From positions 2,728,001 to 2,792,000 of the forward strand of contig NZ_CP062500.1 in assembly GCF_014879975.1 (NCBI RefSeq): 64,000 bases of DNA, in the 5' to 3' direction. Below the pieces are notes generated by a model. The model did no database searches and was not told the origin of the DNA. It saw only the letters and a program-made list of their open reading frames with translations. The stretch's first letter is position 1; the number at the start of each line of letters is the position of its first letter. The stretch is from Vibrio bathopelagicus (GTDB lineage Bacteria; Pseudomonadota; Gammaproteobacteria; Enterobacterales; Vibrionaceae). The position numbers were made by a program, and so were the translations under genes. Below are positions 8,543 to 17,127 of this stretch, piece by piece.

Positions 8543-9217
8543 ATGACACCAGAGCAGCTTACCGGACAATCAGATTCTCATCTAGAACCTAACCTGATTG
8601 GCACCAAGACCTTCTTGGTCCACGGTGATGTCAAAGATGATCTGAACAATTTGGTTGAAGCTGCTCAACTCGCTGGTTTTAAAATGGAGATTGCCAGTGG
8701 CTTTCGTGACTATGAAAGGCAATCTCTGATTTGGAACCGTAAGTTTTCTGGTGAAGTACCTATATTAGACTCAGAAAGCCAACCACTTGATGCTTCAACA
8801 CTCAGTGAACATCAAAAGTTGTCGGCGATCCTGAGGTGGTCAGCGCTTCCTGGGGCGAGTCGTCACCATTGGGGTTGTGACTTTGATGTCTTTGCTCGCA
8901 ATCACTTACCTGAAGGCGCACAGCTACAACTGGAACCATGGGAATACCTTACTGGCCACCAGCAAGCGTTTTACCAATGGCTTGTTGCCAATGCATCTCA
9001 ATATGGGTTCTTCTTTCCTTACAGCCAAGATCTTGGTGGTGTGGCGATAGAACCTTGGCATATTAGCCACCGTAAAGTTTCACAGTTGTGTTTATCACAG
9101 TTATCTCCCACTTTACTTGGCAAGCAACTCCAATCTAAGCCAATATTAGGGTATGAGATAATTATGGAGCAGCTAGACGAGATCTATGCGCGCTTCGTGG
9201 CGAATATCAGTCATTAG
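8543..9217 (+). CDS. M15-family D-alanyl-D-alanine carboxypeptidase-like protein
   Basis: This 224-residue protein has the VanY/M15 zinc-peptidase signature: SRHHWGCDFDVF (about 111-122; His, Asp ligands) and EPWHISH (about 176-182; catalytic Glu and third ligand His). It would cleave D-Ala-D-Ala or other peptidoglycan stem bonds. There is no clear signal peptide in the predicted N terminus, so its route to the periplasm, or a cytoplasmic recycling role, is open. It sits between dapE and a DUF2897 gene on the same strand. Confidence 0.87.
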   Translation: MTPEQLTGQSDSHLEPNLIGTKTFLVHGDVKDDLNNLVEAAQLAGFKMEIASGFRDYERQSLIWNRKFSGEVPILDSESQPLDASTLSEHQKLSAILRWSALPGASRHHWGCDFDVFARNHLPEGAQLQLEPWEYLTGHQQAFYQWLVANASQYGFFFPYSQDLGGVAIEPWHISHRKVSQLCLSQLSPTLLGKQLQSKPILGYEIIMEQLDEIYARFVANISH

Positions 9218-9225
9218 GAGCGCTT

Positions 9226-9435
9226 ATGTTGGAGTGGCTTACAAACCCTTGGGTTATCATCATCATCGTGGTTAGCGTTGTGGTGGGTAATATTGCTGCG
9301 CTCAAACAGACCGCCAATATGGATCTGACAGGTCGCAACAAGACAGAGAAAGACTTAGACAAGCTCAATCAATTGGATAAACAGAACCAAGAGAAAGATC
9401 CAGAAGATAAGTCCACAGAGAACAAAGACACTTAA
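9226..9435 (+). CDS. DUF2897 small membrane protein
   Basis: This 69-residue protein has one N-terminal hydrophobic helix (WVIIIIVVSVVVGNIAAL, about 8-25) and a highly charged Lys/Asp/Glu-rich tail. It matches the short DUF2897 proteins of vibrios, whose function is unknown. AGGAG lies 5 nt before the ATG and the gene starts 8 nt after the M15 gene, so they are translationally close. It ends just before a bidirectional terminator. Confidence 0.8.
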   Translation: MLEWLTNPWVIIIIVVSVVVGNIAALKQTANMDLTGRNKTEKDLDKLNQLDKQNQEKDPEDKSTENKDT

Positions 9436-9534
9436 CCTAATGCCTTTGATGCGCTAGCCCCAACAAGTCAGGTGCGCTGTTATCCCTTGTTATCAAATAG
9501 ACAACAGATAGATAAAACGCTGACAAACAAACAT

Positions 9535-9565
9535 AAAAAAAGAGGACACAGTGTGTCCTCTTTTT
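9535..9565. terminator. Bidirectional terminator, DUF2897 / bamC
   Basis: The stem AGAGGACAC/GTGTCCTCT (9541-9549 with 9553-9561) has an A run before and a T run after it, so it serves the converging DUF2897 and bamC transcripts. Confidence 0.88.
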
Positions 9566-9588
9566 ATTTTTCAAAATCAGCTCAGTGC

Positions 9589-10635
9589 TTATTCAGCTTT
9601 TGCTTCTTTCTTGTCTTTGGTTTGATCAGCAACGTGTGCCAATACCGGAACCATTGACTTCAATAGCTCTTCTTCTACTGGCTTACCTGATGCATCCGTT
9701 ACGTTAATTGACGTACGGTTACCAAGATCACCAAACAAGAAGGTGTAAGTACCTGGCGCTAAATCAATAGGTTGTAGGCCAATTGTTTCCCAGAACTCAT
9801 CATCAGGCGCTGCGTATTTCGCTTTTACGGTACCTTGAGACTGGTTACGCTCTTCAAGCTCAAAGCCCATTTGAGGTAGCAGCTCAGGCAAGCGTTGCCA
9901 CAATACGTTATAAGGCGTACGCGCGATAATCACAGGGAAACCACTGCGGTCAGCACCCATTGAAATAGGGATACGTTTCACTAACTCTTGCGCTTTCAGT
10001 GCAGCTTCAGCACGAAGGTTTTCATCGTACTTAGCCATCACAAGGTTCGTTAGGAACGCGTTGTAACGTTCTTTATTGGTTGCCGATACGGGTTTCTCTT
10101 CAGAACCTTCACGCCAATCAATCAGGTTAATCTTGAAGCCATGGCGATTGTTCGCTTGGAAACGAGAGATAGAATAGCGGCTGCCAATCTCTACTTCTTC
10201 GTCTTCAGAAACCCAAGTTACCCAATCGGTCTCAATGTCGTTCTCTGATTGCTCACGAATACCAATGCCACGCTGAGCTAGCATGTCTACCGCCGTTTGC
10301 CACACTCGGTCTGCTTCTTCAGCACGAAGAAGCCATAGTGTCACTTCACCGTTTTGACGCTCAGCACGAGCTCCTGGGATCAGCTCAAGAACCTGTTGAG
10401 GCGGACGAATATCCACTTGACGACCTGTACCACCACTGAATTCACCGCTTGGGATATCAAAATTTGGGTAGAACTGAGGTTGAGCATCTTCAGGCAATTG
10501 CCATTGTGAAAACTCAGGTGTTTCTAAGTATTCGAAATCATCTTTGGCTTGGCGACGTTGAGTCGGGCTGCCAGAACATGCTGTAAGAACGAAAACAGCC
10601 AGTGACCCAATCACTAGCTGGTGAGAATACTTCAT
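9589..10635 (-). CDS. bamC: Outer-membrane assembly lipoprotein BamC
   Basis: This 348-residue lipoprotein is a subunit of the BAM complex, which inserts beta-barrel proteins into the outer membrane. The signal ends in the lipobox VLTAC (Cys20). An unstructured region follows, with the conserved RRQAKDDFEYLETPEF segment that contacts BamD, then two helix-grip domains (about 95-210 and 220-335). Length and layout match E. coli NlpB/BamC. GGAG lies 5 nt before the ATG. It is downstream of dapA, as in E. coli. Confidence 0.95.
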   Translation of the reverse strand: MKYSHQLVIGSLAVFVLTACSGSPTQRRQAKDDFEYLETPEFSQWQLPEDAQPQFYPNFDIPSGEFSGGTGRQVDIRPPQQVLELIPGARAERQNGEVTLWLLRAEEADRVWQTAVDMLAQRGIGIREQSENDIETDWVTWVSEDEEVEIGSRYSISRFQANNRHGFKINLIDWREGSEEKPVSATNKERYNAFLTNLVMAKYDENLRAEAALKAQELVKRIPISMGADRSGFPVIIARTPYNVLWQRLPELLPQMGFELEERNQSQGTVKAKYAAPDDEFWETIGLQPIDLAPGTYTFLFGDLGNRTSINVTDASGKPVEEELLKSMVPVLAHVADQTKDKKEAKAE

Positions 10636-10647
10636 TTATACTCCTAA

Positions 10648-10670
10648 ATGCCGAAGGTTCGCTTCGGCAT
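10648..10670 (-). other. Intercistronic hairpin, dapA-bamC
   Basis: A perfect 9-bp stem ATGCCGAAG/CTTCGGCAT with a 5-nt loop fills the 48-nt gap between dapA and bamC. Only TTT follows it on the minus strand before the bamC ribosome site. It may attenuate transcription or protect the dapA 3' end rather than act as a full terminator. Confidence 0.65.
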
Positions 10671-10683
10671 CACTTCATACGTT

Positions 10684-11562
10684 TTAGTAAATACACGCTT
10701 CAGTCATTGCTTGAGCAACAACAGGTTGAGCTGGCTTTGACAATTCAGTCAACGGCAGACGTAAGCCACCTTCAGCAATCAAACCCAGTTTATGAACCGC
10801 CCATTTTACGGGAATAGGGTTAGACTCAACGAACAAGTTTTTGTGAAGAGGCATCAAACGCTCATTGATCGCTTCTGCTTCTTCAAACTTACCTTCTTTC
10901 GCTAATTTGAACATGGTTGCCATATCAGCAGCTGCAACATTATTAGTTACAGAGATCACACCATCGCCACCACGCTTAACAAATTCAAGACCGGTTAAGT
11001 CATCACCACTTAGTAAGATAAAGTCTTCGCCACAAAGTTCACGGTGAATTGCAATTCTGTCGAGATCACCCGTCGCATCTTTCAGTGCAACGATATTTTC
11101 GATCTCAGCAAGGCGAGCAACCGTTTCTGGTAACAAGTCAACGGCAGTACGACCCGGAACATTGTATAGGATTTGTGGAACGTCACTGACTTCAGCAATC
11201 GCTTTGTAGTGTTGGTACAAACCTTCTTGAGTCGGCTTGTTGTAGTAAGGCGTTACGCTCAGGCAACCAGCAATACCAGAACCGTTCAACAAACGGCTGA
11301 ATAATACTGACTCGTGAGTTGCATTTGCGCCTGTACCTGCAATAACAGGGATACGACCATCGGCAAATTCAACGATCTTATTGACGACTTTGACATGCTC
11401 TTCAATAGTGAGCGTAGAAGACTCACCTGTTGTGCCAACCGCAACCAGACCATCACTACCTGCAGCAACATGGTGCTCAACCAACTTTTTAAGGCTGTCG
11501 AAATCCACTTCACCATCTGTGTTAAATGGCGTAACTAGCGCAACGATACTTCCTGAAAACAT
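10684..11562 (-). CDS. dapA: 4-hydroxy-tetrahydrodipicolinate synthase
   Basis: This 292-residue TIM-barrel class I aldolase condenses pyruvate with aspartate semialdehyde, the first step of the diaminopimelate/lysine branch. The motifs are GTTGESSTL (about 43-51), YYNKPTQEG, the Tyr in ILYNVPGRT (about 131-139) and the Schiff-base lysine in [10 protein letters not shown] (about 158-167). The ATG at 11562 is chosen because GGGAG precedes it and the product then starts [12 protein letters not shown] like other DapA proteins. It is the first gene of a dapA-bamC unit. Confidence 0.97.
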   Translation of the reverse strand: MFSGSIVALVTPFNTDGEVDFDSLKKLVEHHVAAGSDGLVAVGTTGESSTLTIEEHVKVVNKIVEFADGRIPVIAGTGANATHESVLFSRLLNGSGIAGCLSVTPYYNKPTQEGLYQHYKAIAEVSDVPQILYNVPGRTAVDLLPETVARLAEIENIVALKDATGDLDRIAIHRELCGEDFILLSGDDLTGLEFVKRGGDGVISVTNNVAAADMATMFKLAKEGKFEEAEAINERLMPLHKNLFVESNPIPVKWAVHKLGLIAEGGLRLPLTELSKPAQPVVAQAMTEACIY

Positions 11563-11935
11563 GTCTATCTCCCTTAATTTATTCTTTTTGCATGTTACTG
11601 TAAGCTGATCAATAAACACAAGACATTAAAGTGGCTTACTGGCAACAACTGCATTAAATATTGTCGTATGTTTGAGGTAAAACGACTTCTAACGCCGTTC
11701 TATCTGAAAATTTAGGTCATCTACGCTCAATCTAACGGATAGGGCTAAACTAGATGTCAGTAACAGGTAAGCTGTCACAGCGCAGCATTATCTTGTTTTT
11801 TAGCCTCCTCGATATCCCTATCATTTGCTGTACATCGGAAGGCAAACTCCTCATAAAAGCCTCCCTCGCACACTTATTCCTTTTGTTAACTGTGCTAACA
11901 TGCCTGCATCAATGGAATATAAAGAGACGTGATCT
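11563..11935. other. Divergent gap between dapA and gcvR
   Basis: These 373 nt separate the divergent dapA and gcvR genes and must hold both promoters. A short open frame at 11754-11939 has no family resemblance. No operator or riboswitch that I can name is visible; in particular there is no lysine-riboswitch-like architecture before dapA. Confidence 0.5.
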
Positions 11936-12478
11936 ATGACTCAACATCTAGTAATCACAGCTGTGGGCACTGATCGCCCAGGTGTATGTAACCAAGTGGT
12001 TCATTTGGTCACCCAATCAGGCTGTAACATTATTGATAGCCGTATCGCCCTATTCGGCGAAGAATTTACGCTTATCATGCTACTGTCTGGAAAGGCAAAC
12101 AACATCACTCGTGTTGAAACCACTCTGCCTTTGCTTGGTCAAGAGCACGACTTGATTACGATAATGAAGCGCACCTCAACTCATGATGTGATTGCGAACT
12201 CTTATACCGTAGAGGTCTTCGTTGAGTCAGAAGATAAAATCGGCCTTACCGAGCAGTTCACTCAGTTCTTTGCTGACCGCAACATCGGACTCGACTCGCT
12301 GAGCGCCCGAACCATCAATAAGTCCAAGGTTCAGCTCGACAACGACCAATTCCATATCTCTATTACCGCTTCTGTGCAATCAGAATGTAATTTGATGCAG
12401 CTACAAGAAGAATTCGACGCGCTGTGTCAGAGCCTATCCGTACAAGGCTCGCTCAACTTTATCAAAAACAGTCTTTAA
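11936..12478 (+). CDS. gcvR: Glycine cleavage system repressor (GcvR-like ACT protein)
   Basis: This 180-residue protein is made of two ACT domains (about 5-75 and 92-165). In E. coli GcvR binds GcvA in a glycine-dependent manner and represses gcvTHP. The motif GTDRPGVCNQVVHLV opens the first domain and ESEDKIGLTEQFTQFF the second. It is 12 nt upstream of bcp, the same gcvR-bcp order as in E. coli. There is no DNA-binding domain, as expected for this family. Confidence 0.92.
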   Translation: MTQHLVITAVGTDRPGVCNQVVHLVTQSGCNIIDSRIALFGEEFTLIMLLSGKANNITRVETTLPLLGQEHDLITIMKRTSTHDVIANSYTVEVFVESEDKIGLTEQFTQFFADRNIGLDSLSARTINKSKVQLDNDQFHISITASVQSECNLMQLQEEFDALCQSLSVQGSLNFIKNSL

Positions 12479-12490
12479 AAAGGAAATATC

Positions 12491-12961
12491 ATGAATACGC
12501 TAACGGCTGGTGTTCCAGCACCTGCTTTTTCTCTTCCAGATCAAGATGGCAATATCGTATCTCTTGGTGACTTCAAAGGTAAAAAAGTACTTTTCTACTT
12601 TTACCCAAAAGCAATGACTCCAGGTTGTATTGTGCAAGCAGAGGGCCTGCGTGATATCAAAGCACAGCTAGATGACCTAAACGTGGTTGTTTTAGGTGTG
12701 AGTGTTGATCCAGTAAAACGCCTACCTAACTTCGTTGCGAAAAAATCGCTTAACTTCACACTGCTGTCAGATGAAGACCACAGCGTGGCAGAGCAGTTTG
12801 GCGTTTGGGGTGAAAAGAAATTCATGGGTAAAGTATACGATGGTCTGCACCGTATTAGCTTCCTCATTGACGAAGAAGGTCAAATTGAACACGTCTTCAA
12901 CAAGTTCAAGACTAAGACTCACCACGAAGTGGTTCTAGAGTACTTCAACCAAGAAGCCTAA
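12491..12961 (+). CDS. bcp: Thiol peroxidase Bcp (peroxiredoxin Q)
   Basis: This 156-residue peroxiredoxin reduces peroxides in the cytoplasm. The peroxidatic cysteine is Cys46 in FYPKAMTPGC. The residue five positions on, which is the resolving Cys in E. coli Bcp, is Glu51 here (VQAEGLRD), and Cys46 is the only cysteine in the protein. It should therefore act as a 1-Cys enzyme needing an external thiol. AAGGA lies 6 nt before the ATG. Its last 141 nt are duplicated at 16846-16988 across the accessory insertion. Confidence 0.95.
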   Translation: MNTLTAGVPAPAFSLPDQDGNIVSLGDFKGKKVLFYFYPKAMTPGCIVQAEGLRDIKAQLDDLNVVVLGVSVDPVKRLPNFVAKKSLNFTLLSDEDHSVAEQFGVWGEKKFMGKVYDGLHRISFLIDEEGQIEHVFNKFKTKTHHEVVLEYFNQEA

Positions 12962-13035
12962 TGTCGATTTCAGTGAACTGATTCTCTAAGTTCATGCATA
13001 ACGAATCTAAATACACTACTCACTAAAACAAATAC

Positions 13036-13070
13036 AAAAAGGCCGAATATCATGGATATTCGGCCTTTTT
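13036..13070. terminator. Bidirectional terminator, bcp / perM fragment (left copy)
   Basis: The stem GGCCGAATATC/GATATTCGGCC is flanked by A5 and T5 runs. It is identical in sequence to the right copy at 17063-17097. Confidence 0.9.
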
Positions 13071-13100
13071 AATACTGATTCAATTGCTATTGGCGTTCGA

Positions 13101-13439
13101 TTACTGTTGATGTTCGGGGTCATCGTCGAGAGCATGACTCGGTAAAGCATTCCAAACCGCCTTCACTAATGTTGCAAGCGGAATAGCAAAGAACACACCC
13201 CAGAACCCCCAAAGTCCACCAAACACCAATACCGCGACAATAATCGCTACTGGGTGCAGGTTCACTGCTTCAGAGAACAGAACCGGAACCAACACGTTAC
13301 CATCTAGCGCTTGGATGATGCCATACGCAAGTAACAGCCAGTAGAACTGAGGCTCTAGTCCCCATTGGAACAAACCAACAATCGCCACAGGTACCGTAAC
13401 TGCTGCTGCACCGATATATGGTATCAATACAAAGAAACC
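13101..13439 (-). pseudogene. perM C-terminal fragment (truncated duplicate)
   Basis: These are the last ~113 codons of an AI-2E/PerM-family membrane protein, ending at a normal TAA. The upstream part is missing: homology to the complete gene at 17128 stops at 13439, where unrelated insert sequence begins. Of 13 codons that differ from the complete copy, 12 are synonymous and one changes Phe to Ser next to the break. The fragment has lost most membrane segments and is not expected to work. Confidence 0.9.
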
Positions 13440-13517
13440 CATATCTACACAGACAGAAAACGAAGTATAGTTAGGGAAAAAAGAATTATACTGATTTTTT
13501 GCAACAAGTCCCTTTTA

Positions 13518-14399
13518 CTACTGGTCAGGGGTAGTCATAAACTCAATGAATTTTCTCGTTTTAAAAGGAGTATAACGAGCGTATGGATATATCAAGATGA
13601 ATGGACGCGTTGTTCCAGAATACTCTTGTAAGACTTCAACCAGTTCCCCTCTTTGCAGCTCTTGCTCAACACTGAAACGATATACCTGCATCAGTCCCGC
13701 GCCACTTTTAACCAATGTCAGTGTGGCTAGGAAATCCTGCAGACAAAGTAAATGTCCCGTCGTTTCTATTTTGATCAAATTGCCTTGAGAAAGAAATGTC
13801 CACGGCACTTTTCGACCACTGCTAGGCAATATGTACTGTATACATTCATGATTCTGAAGGTCAGTAAGAACACGTGGCGCGGGATATTGTTGTAAGTATG
13901 ACGGCGCAGCAACAATGATGAGTTCCGCATCCTCAAGGCGTCGTGCAATCAAACCTGAATCGTACAATTCACTCCCTCGAATAGCAACGTCATAATTATC
14001 CTCCGAAAAATCAATATTTTGATTGCTGACCTCTATATTGACTTTCAACTGTGGGTAAAGACCACAAAACTGATTTATCCGTGGTAATAAACGGTAATGA
14101 GCATACAGAGTAGGAACGCTGATGCTAAGCACCCCCACCGGCTCCTGAGTTTCCCCCGATATTTTATCTTCCGCTTCAATTAATTGATTCAAAGCATTTC
14201 GACAGTCGATGTAATAACGTTGACCTGTATCCGTCGTTCTCATATTCCGAGTCGTTCTAATGAACAGTCGAGTTTGTAATCTCTTTTCGAGTCGAGCAAT
14301 AGAACGACTAACTGCCGCGGGAGTTACTCCAGCAGCATTAGCCGCTGCCGTAAAGTTACCCGTTTCCACGGTAAGGCAGAAAAGCTCGATGCTACTCAT
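13518..14399 (-). CDS. LysR-family transcriptional regulator
   Basis: This 293-residue LTTR has an N-terminal winged helix-turn-helix (about 1-60; NFTAAANAAGVTPAAVSRS) and a periplasmic-binding-like effector domain (about 88-290). The ATG at 14399 gives the usual LTTR start MSSIELFCLTVE, while ATGs at 14426 and 14435 are also in frame. None has a good ribosome site. It is divergent from the tautomerase and oxidoreductase genes 200 nt away, the classic LTTR arrangement, so those genes are its likely targets. The effector is unknown. It belongs to the accessory insertion. Confidence 0.9.
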   Translation of the reverse strand: MSSIELFCLTVETGNFTAAANAAGVTPAAVSRSIARLEKRLQTRLFIRTTRNMRTTDTGQRYYIDCRNALNQLIEAEDKISGETQEPVGVLSISVPTLYAHYRLLPRINQFCGLYPQLKVNIEVSNQNIDFSEDNYDVAIRGSELYDSGLIARRLEDAELIIVAAPSYLQQYPAPRVLTDLQNHECIQYILPSSGRKVPWTFLSQGNLIKIETTGHLLCLQDFLATLTLVKSGAGLMQVYRFSVEQELQRGELVEVLQEYSGTTRPFILIYPYARYTPFKTRKFIEFMTTPDQ

Positions 14400-14448
14400 T
14401 TGTACATTGTCAAAATGTCGTTGCATAACACCCATAAAGGATTAATTA

Positions 14449-14469
14449 CATTATGTATAAACTATAATG
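14449..14469. promoter_or_regulatory. Candidate LysR operator
   Basis: A perfect dyad CATTAT-N9-ATAATG lies in the intergenic space between the LysR gene and the genes it faces. It contains the T-N11-A geometry expected for LTTR boxes. Part of it (TATAAT at 14463-14468) could also be a -10 element for the rightward genes. Confidence 0.5.
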
Positions 14470-14600
14470 ACCTGCCATCCATTTTTCAATCTAAAGTAAT
14501 AAGTTATCTTCCTCTACAACATCAAAGCCAAGTTAGATCCAGAATCCAAACAACATCTGGCCCCCTGCATTGGCAACCAATCAAAGGAACCTAATTAAAA

Positions 14601-14816
14601 ATGCCATACGTCAATATCAAAGTCACACGAGAAGGTGTGACTGCCGAACAAAAGAAACGTCTGATTGAAGGAACAACTGACCTGCTTTATCAGGTGCTCG
14701 ATAAACCAAAATCGACGGTATTTGTAGTCATTGATGAAGTTGAAACAGATAACTGGGGGGTTGGCGGGGAAACAGTAACAACACTTCGAACAAATCGGAA
14801 AAGCGTCAATAACTAA
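14601..14816 (+). CDS. 4-oxalocrotonate tautomerase family protein
   Basis: This 71-residue small tautomerase has the invariant Pro directly after Met (MPYVNIKVT), the catalytic amino-terminal proline of this family, and the EGVTAEQKKRLIEGTTDLL helix. The family catalyses keto-enol isomerisation, dehalogenation or related chemistry as a hexamer of small subunits. The conserved Arg around position 11 is present in TREGV. AGGA lies 12 nt before the ATG. It is followed after 59 nt by the oxidoreductase gene. The real substrate is unknown. Confidence 0.88.
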   Translation: MPYVNIKVTREGVTAEQKKRLIEGTTDLLYQVLDKPKSTVFVVIDEVETDNWGVGGETVTTLRTNRKSVNN

Positions 14817-14875
14817 ACAATATTAGTGCTCGATATACTATCGACCATCTCAAACCATATACTGGAGTAAATCGT

Positions 14876-15901
14876 ATGAAAGCAGCTGTTATTCATAAAT
14901 TTGGTGGACCTGAAGAAATTAGATTTGAAGAGATTCCAACACCTCAGCCTGGTCCCGGAGAAGTGTTGATAAAAACACTGGCGATTGGAACAAACCGACT
15001 TGACCATTATGTTCGCTTAGGGCAGATTTCACCGGATTTAGTATTCCCCCATGTTCTGGGATCTGATGCTGTCGGTCAGGTAGTCAAACTCGGAAAGGAT
15101 GTCACTGGGTTTGATATTGGTGATCGCGTGATTTCGATGCCAGGTTATCCACTTGACCCATCAGAATCACATGTCCATCCGGCCACCGTAGCCAGCAGTT
15201 ACGCTATTCCAGGTGTTCACATTCAGGGAACCTACTCTGAATATATTGTCGTACCAGCACCGTGGTTGTTAATTGATAATACAGACTTACCTGTTGAGCA
15301 GATAGCCGCACTGCCAGTACCTCTGTTGATCGCTATTCGTTCTGTTGAAATAGTTGGCGAAGTTAAAGCGGGTGATACCGTCTTAGTACATGCGGGGGCT
15401 TCAAGTACAGGGATGATGAGCATTCAAATTGCAAAAGCACTTGGTGCTCGCGTCGTTACTACGGTACAAAATGAAAACTCAGCTAACATTGCCAAAGATT
15501 GTGGTGCTGATTTTGTTATCAATTCCTCAGAGCAAGACTTTGTTGCTGCCATCAATGAATGGACTGCCGGCAAAGGCGTGGACGTTGCTATTGATAATTT
15601 AGGAGGTGATAACCTTCAACAAACCATTCATACAGTGCGTCCTCAGGGCATTATCGTCTCTATGGGGTTCATGGCTGGTACTCAGGCGACAATAGATGTT
15701 CGTAACTTCTTCTTCACTCAAAAGCAGTTACGAGGAACATTAGTTGGAGATATTCAAGATTTTTCAAGATGGCTTCCAGCAATCAGAAAAGGGTTAATTA
15801 AACCATTGATTGACGGCACGCTACCGTTGTCCCAAGCAGCGCAAGCTCATGAGCGAATTGCAAGTAACCAAGCTCATGGGGCTATTATACTCATTCCTTG
15901 A
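14876..15901 (+). CDS. Medium-chain NAD(P)H oxidoreductase (quinone reductase-like)
   Basis: This 341-residue MDR-superfamily protein has a GroES-like N-terminal domain (about 1-140) and a Rossmann domain (about 150-290) with VLVHAGASSTGMMSIQIAKALG and the start of the second half at GVDVAIDNLGG. The zinc-ligand Cys of alcohol dehydrogenases is absent (GTNRLDHYVR instead of GxCGTD), which fits zinc-independent quinone or enone reductases. GGAG lies 8 nt before the ATG. With the small tautomerase it probably handles an electrophilic or carbonyl compound under LysR control; this is an inference. Confidence 0.88.
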   Translation: MKAAVIHKFGGPEEIRFEEIPTPQPGPGEVLIKTLAIGTNRLDHYVRLGQISPDLVFPHVLGSDAVGQVVKLGKDVTGFDIGDRVISMPGYPLDPSESHVHPATVASSYAIPGVHIQGTYSEYIVVPAPWLLIDNTDLPVEQIAALPVPLLIAIRSVEIVGEVKAGDTVLVHAGASSTGMMSIQIAKALGARVVTTVQNENSANIAKDCGADFVINSSEQDFVAAINEWTAGKGVDVAIDNLGGDNLQQTIHTVRPQGIIVSMGFMAGTQATIDVRNFFFTQKQLRGTLVGDIQDFSRWLPAIRKGLIKPLIDGTLPLSQAAQAHERIASNQAHGAIILIP

Positions 15902-16006
15902 TGTTATCATTATTAGGAATAAGGTAATAAAATGTGTAATTGGTACTCTCTGTCACTAACTTATCTCCTTACAGTTAGTCACAGGTAATGTGTTTTAGCT
16001 CCTTAG

Positions 16007-16032
16007 AGCCGTCGTTCTTTGAAGTGACGGCT
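16007..16032 (+). terminator. Weak terminator-like hairpin after the oxidoreductase gene
   Basis: AGCCGTC (16007-16013) pairs with GACGGCT (16026-16032) around a 12-nt loop and is followed only by TAATAATTT. It is the single structure seen in the ~180 nt between the oxidoreductase stop and the IS remnant. Confidence 0.4.
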
Positions 16033-16079
16033 TAATAATTTGGTCTGCCTCACTCTCAAGCTATTGCGCCTACTGCATC

Positions 16080-16845
<766 letters not shown>

Positions 16846-16988
16846 TTCATAGGCAAGGTATATACGATGGCCTACACCGTATTAGCTTCCTAATTGACGA
16901 AGAAGGTCAGATTGAGCGCGTCTTCAACAAGTTCAAGACTAAGACTCACCACGAAGTGGTTCTAGAGTACTTCAACCAAGAAACTTAA
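16846..16988 (+). pseudogene. bcp 3'-end fragment (truncated duplicate)
   Basis: This keeps the last ~45 codons of bcp (LHRISFLIDEEGQIE through EYFNQET and TAA). A 2-nt insertion (TAT-AT before ACGATGG) shifts the frame near its start. Relative to intact bcp there are two amino-acid changes (His to Arg, last Ala to Thr) among about nine substitutions. There is no start codon and no peroxidatic Cys, so it is a non-coding relic directly abutting the IS remnant. Confidence 0.9.
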
Positions 16989-17062
16989 TGTCGATTTCAG
17001 TGAGCTGATTCTCTAAGTTCATGCCTAACGAATCTAAATACACGACTCACTAAAACAAACAC

Positions 17063-17097
17063 AAAAAGGCCGAATATCATGGATATTCGGCCTTTTT
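17063..17097. terminator. Terminator of perM (right copy)
   Basis: The stem GGCCGAATATC/GATATTCGGCC between A5 and T5 runs is identical in sequence to 13036-13070. It serves the intact perM gene on the minus strand. Confidence 0.9.
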
Positions 17098-17127
17098 AAT
17101 ACTGATTCAATTGCTATTGGCGTTCGA

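Larger units (their letters stand above)
12821..13439. repeat. Direct repeat, left copy (bcp 3' end - terminator - perM 3' end)
   Basis: These 619 nt align colinearly with 16846-17466 over the bcp end, the spacer, the terminator and the perM end. By eye there are about two dozen substitutions before a more divergent last ~20 nt, plus one 2-nt indel. The left copy joins intact bcp to a truncated perM, and homology stops at 13439. Confidence 0.92.

Noticed and set aside
11754..11939. 61-codon plus-strand frame before gcvR
   Set aside because: No ribosome site, no recognisable family and it overlaps the gcvR start; likely leader sequence.
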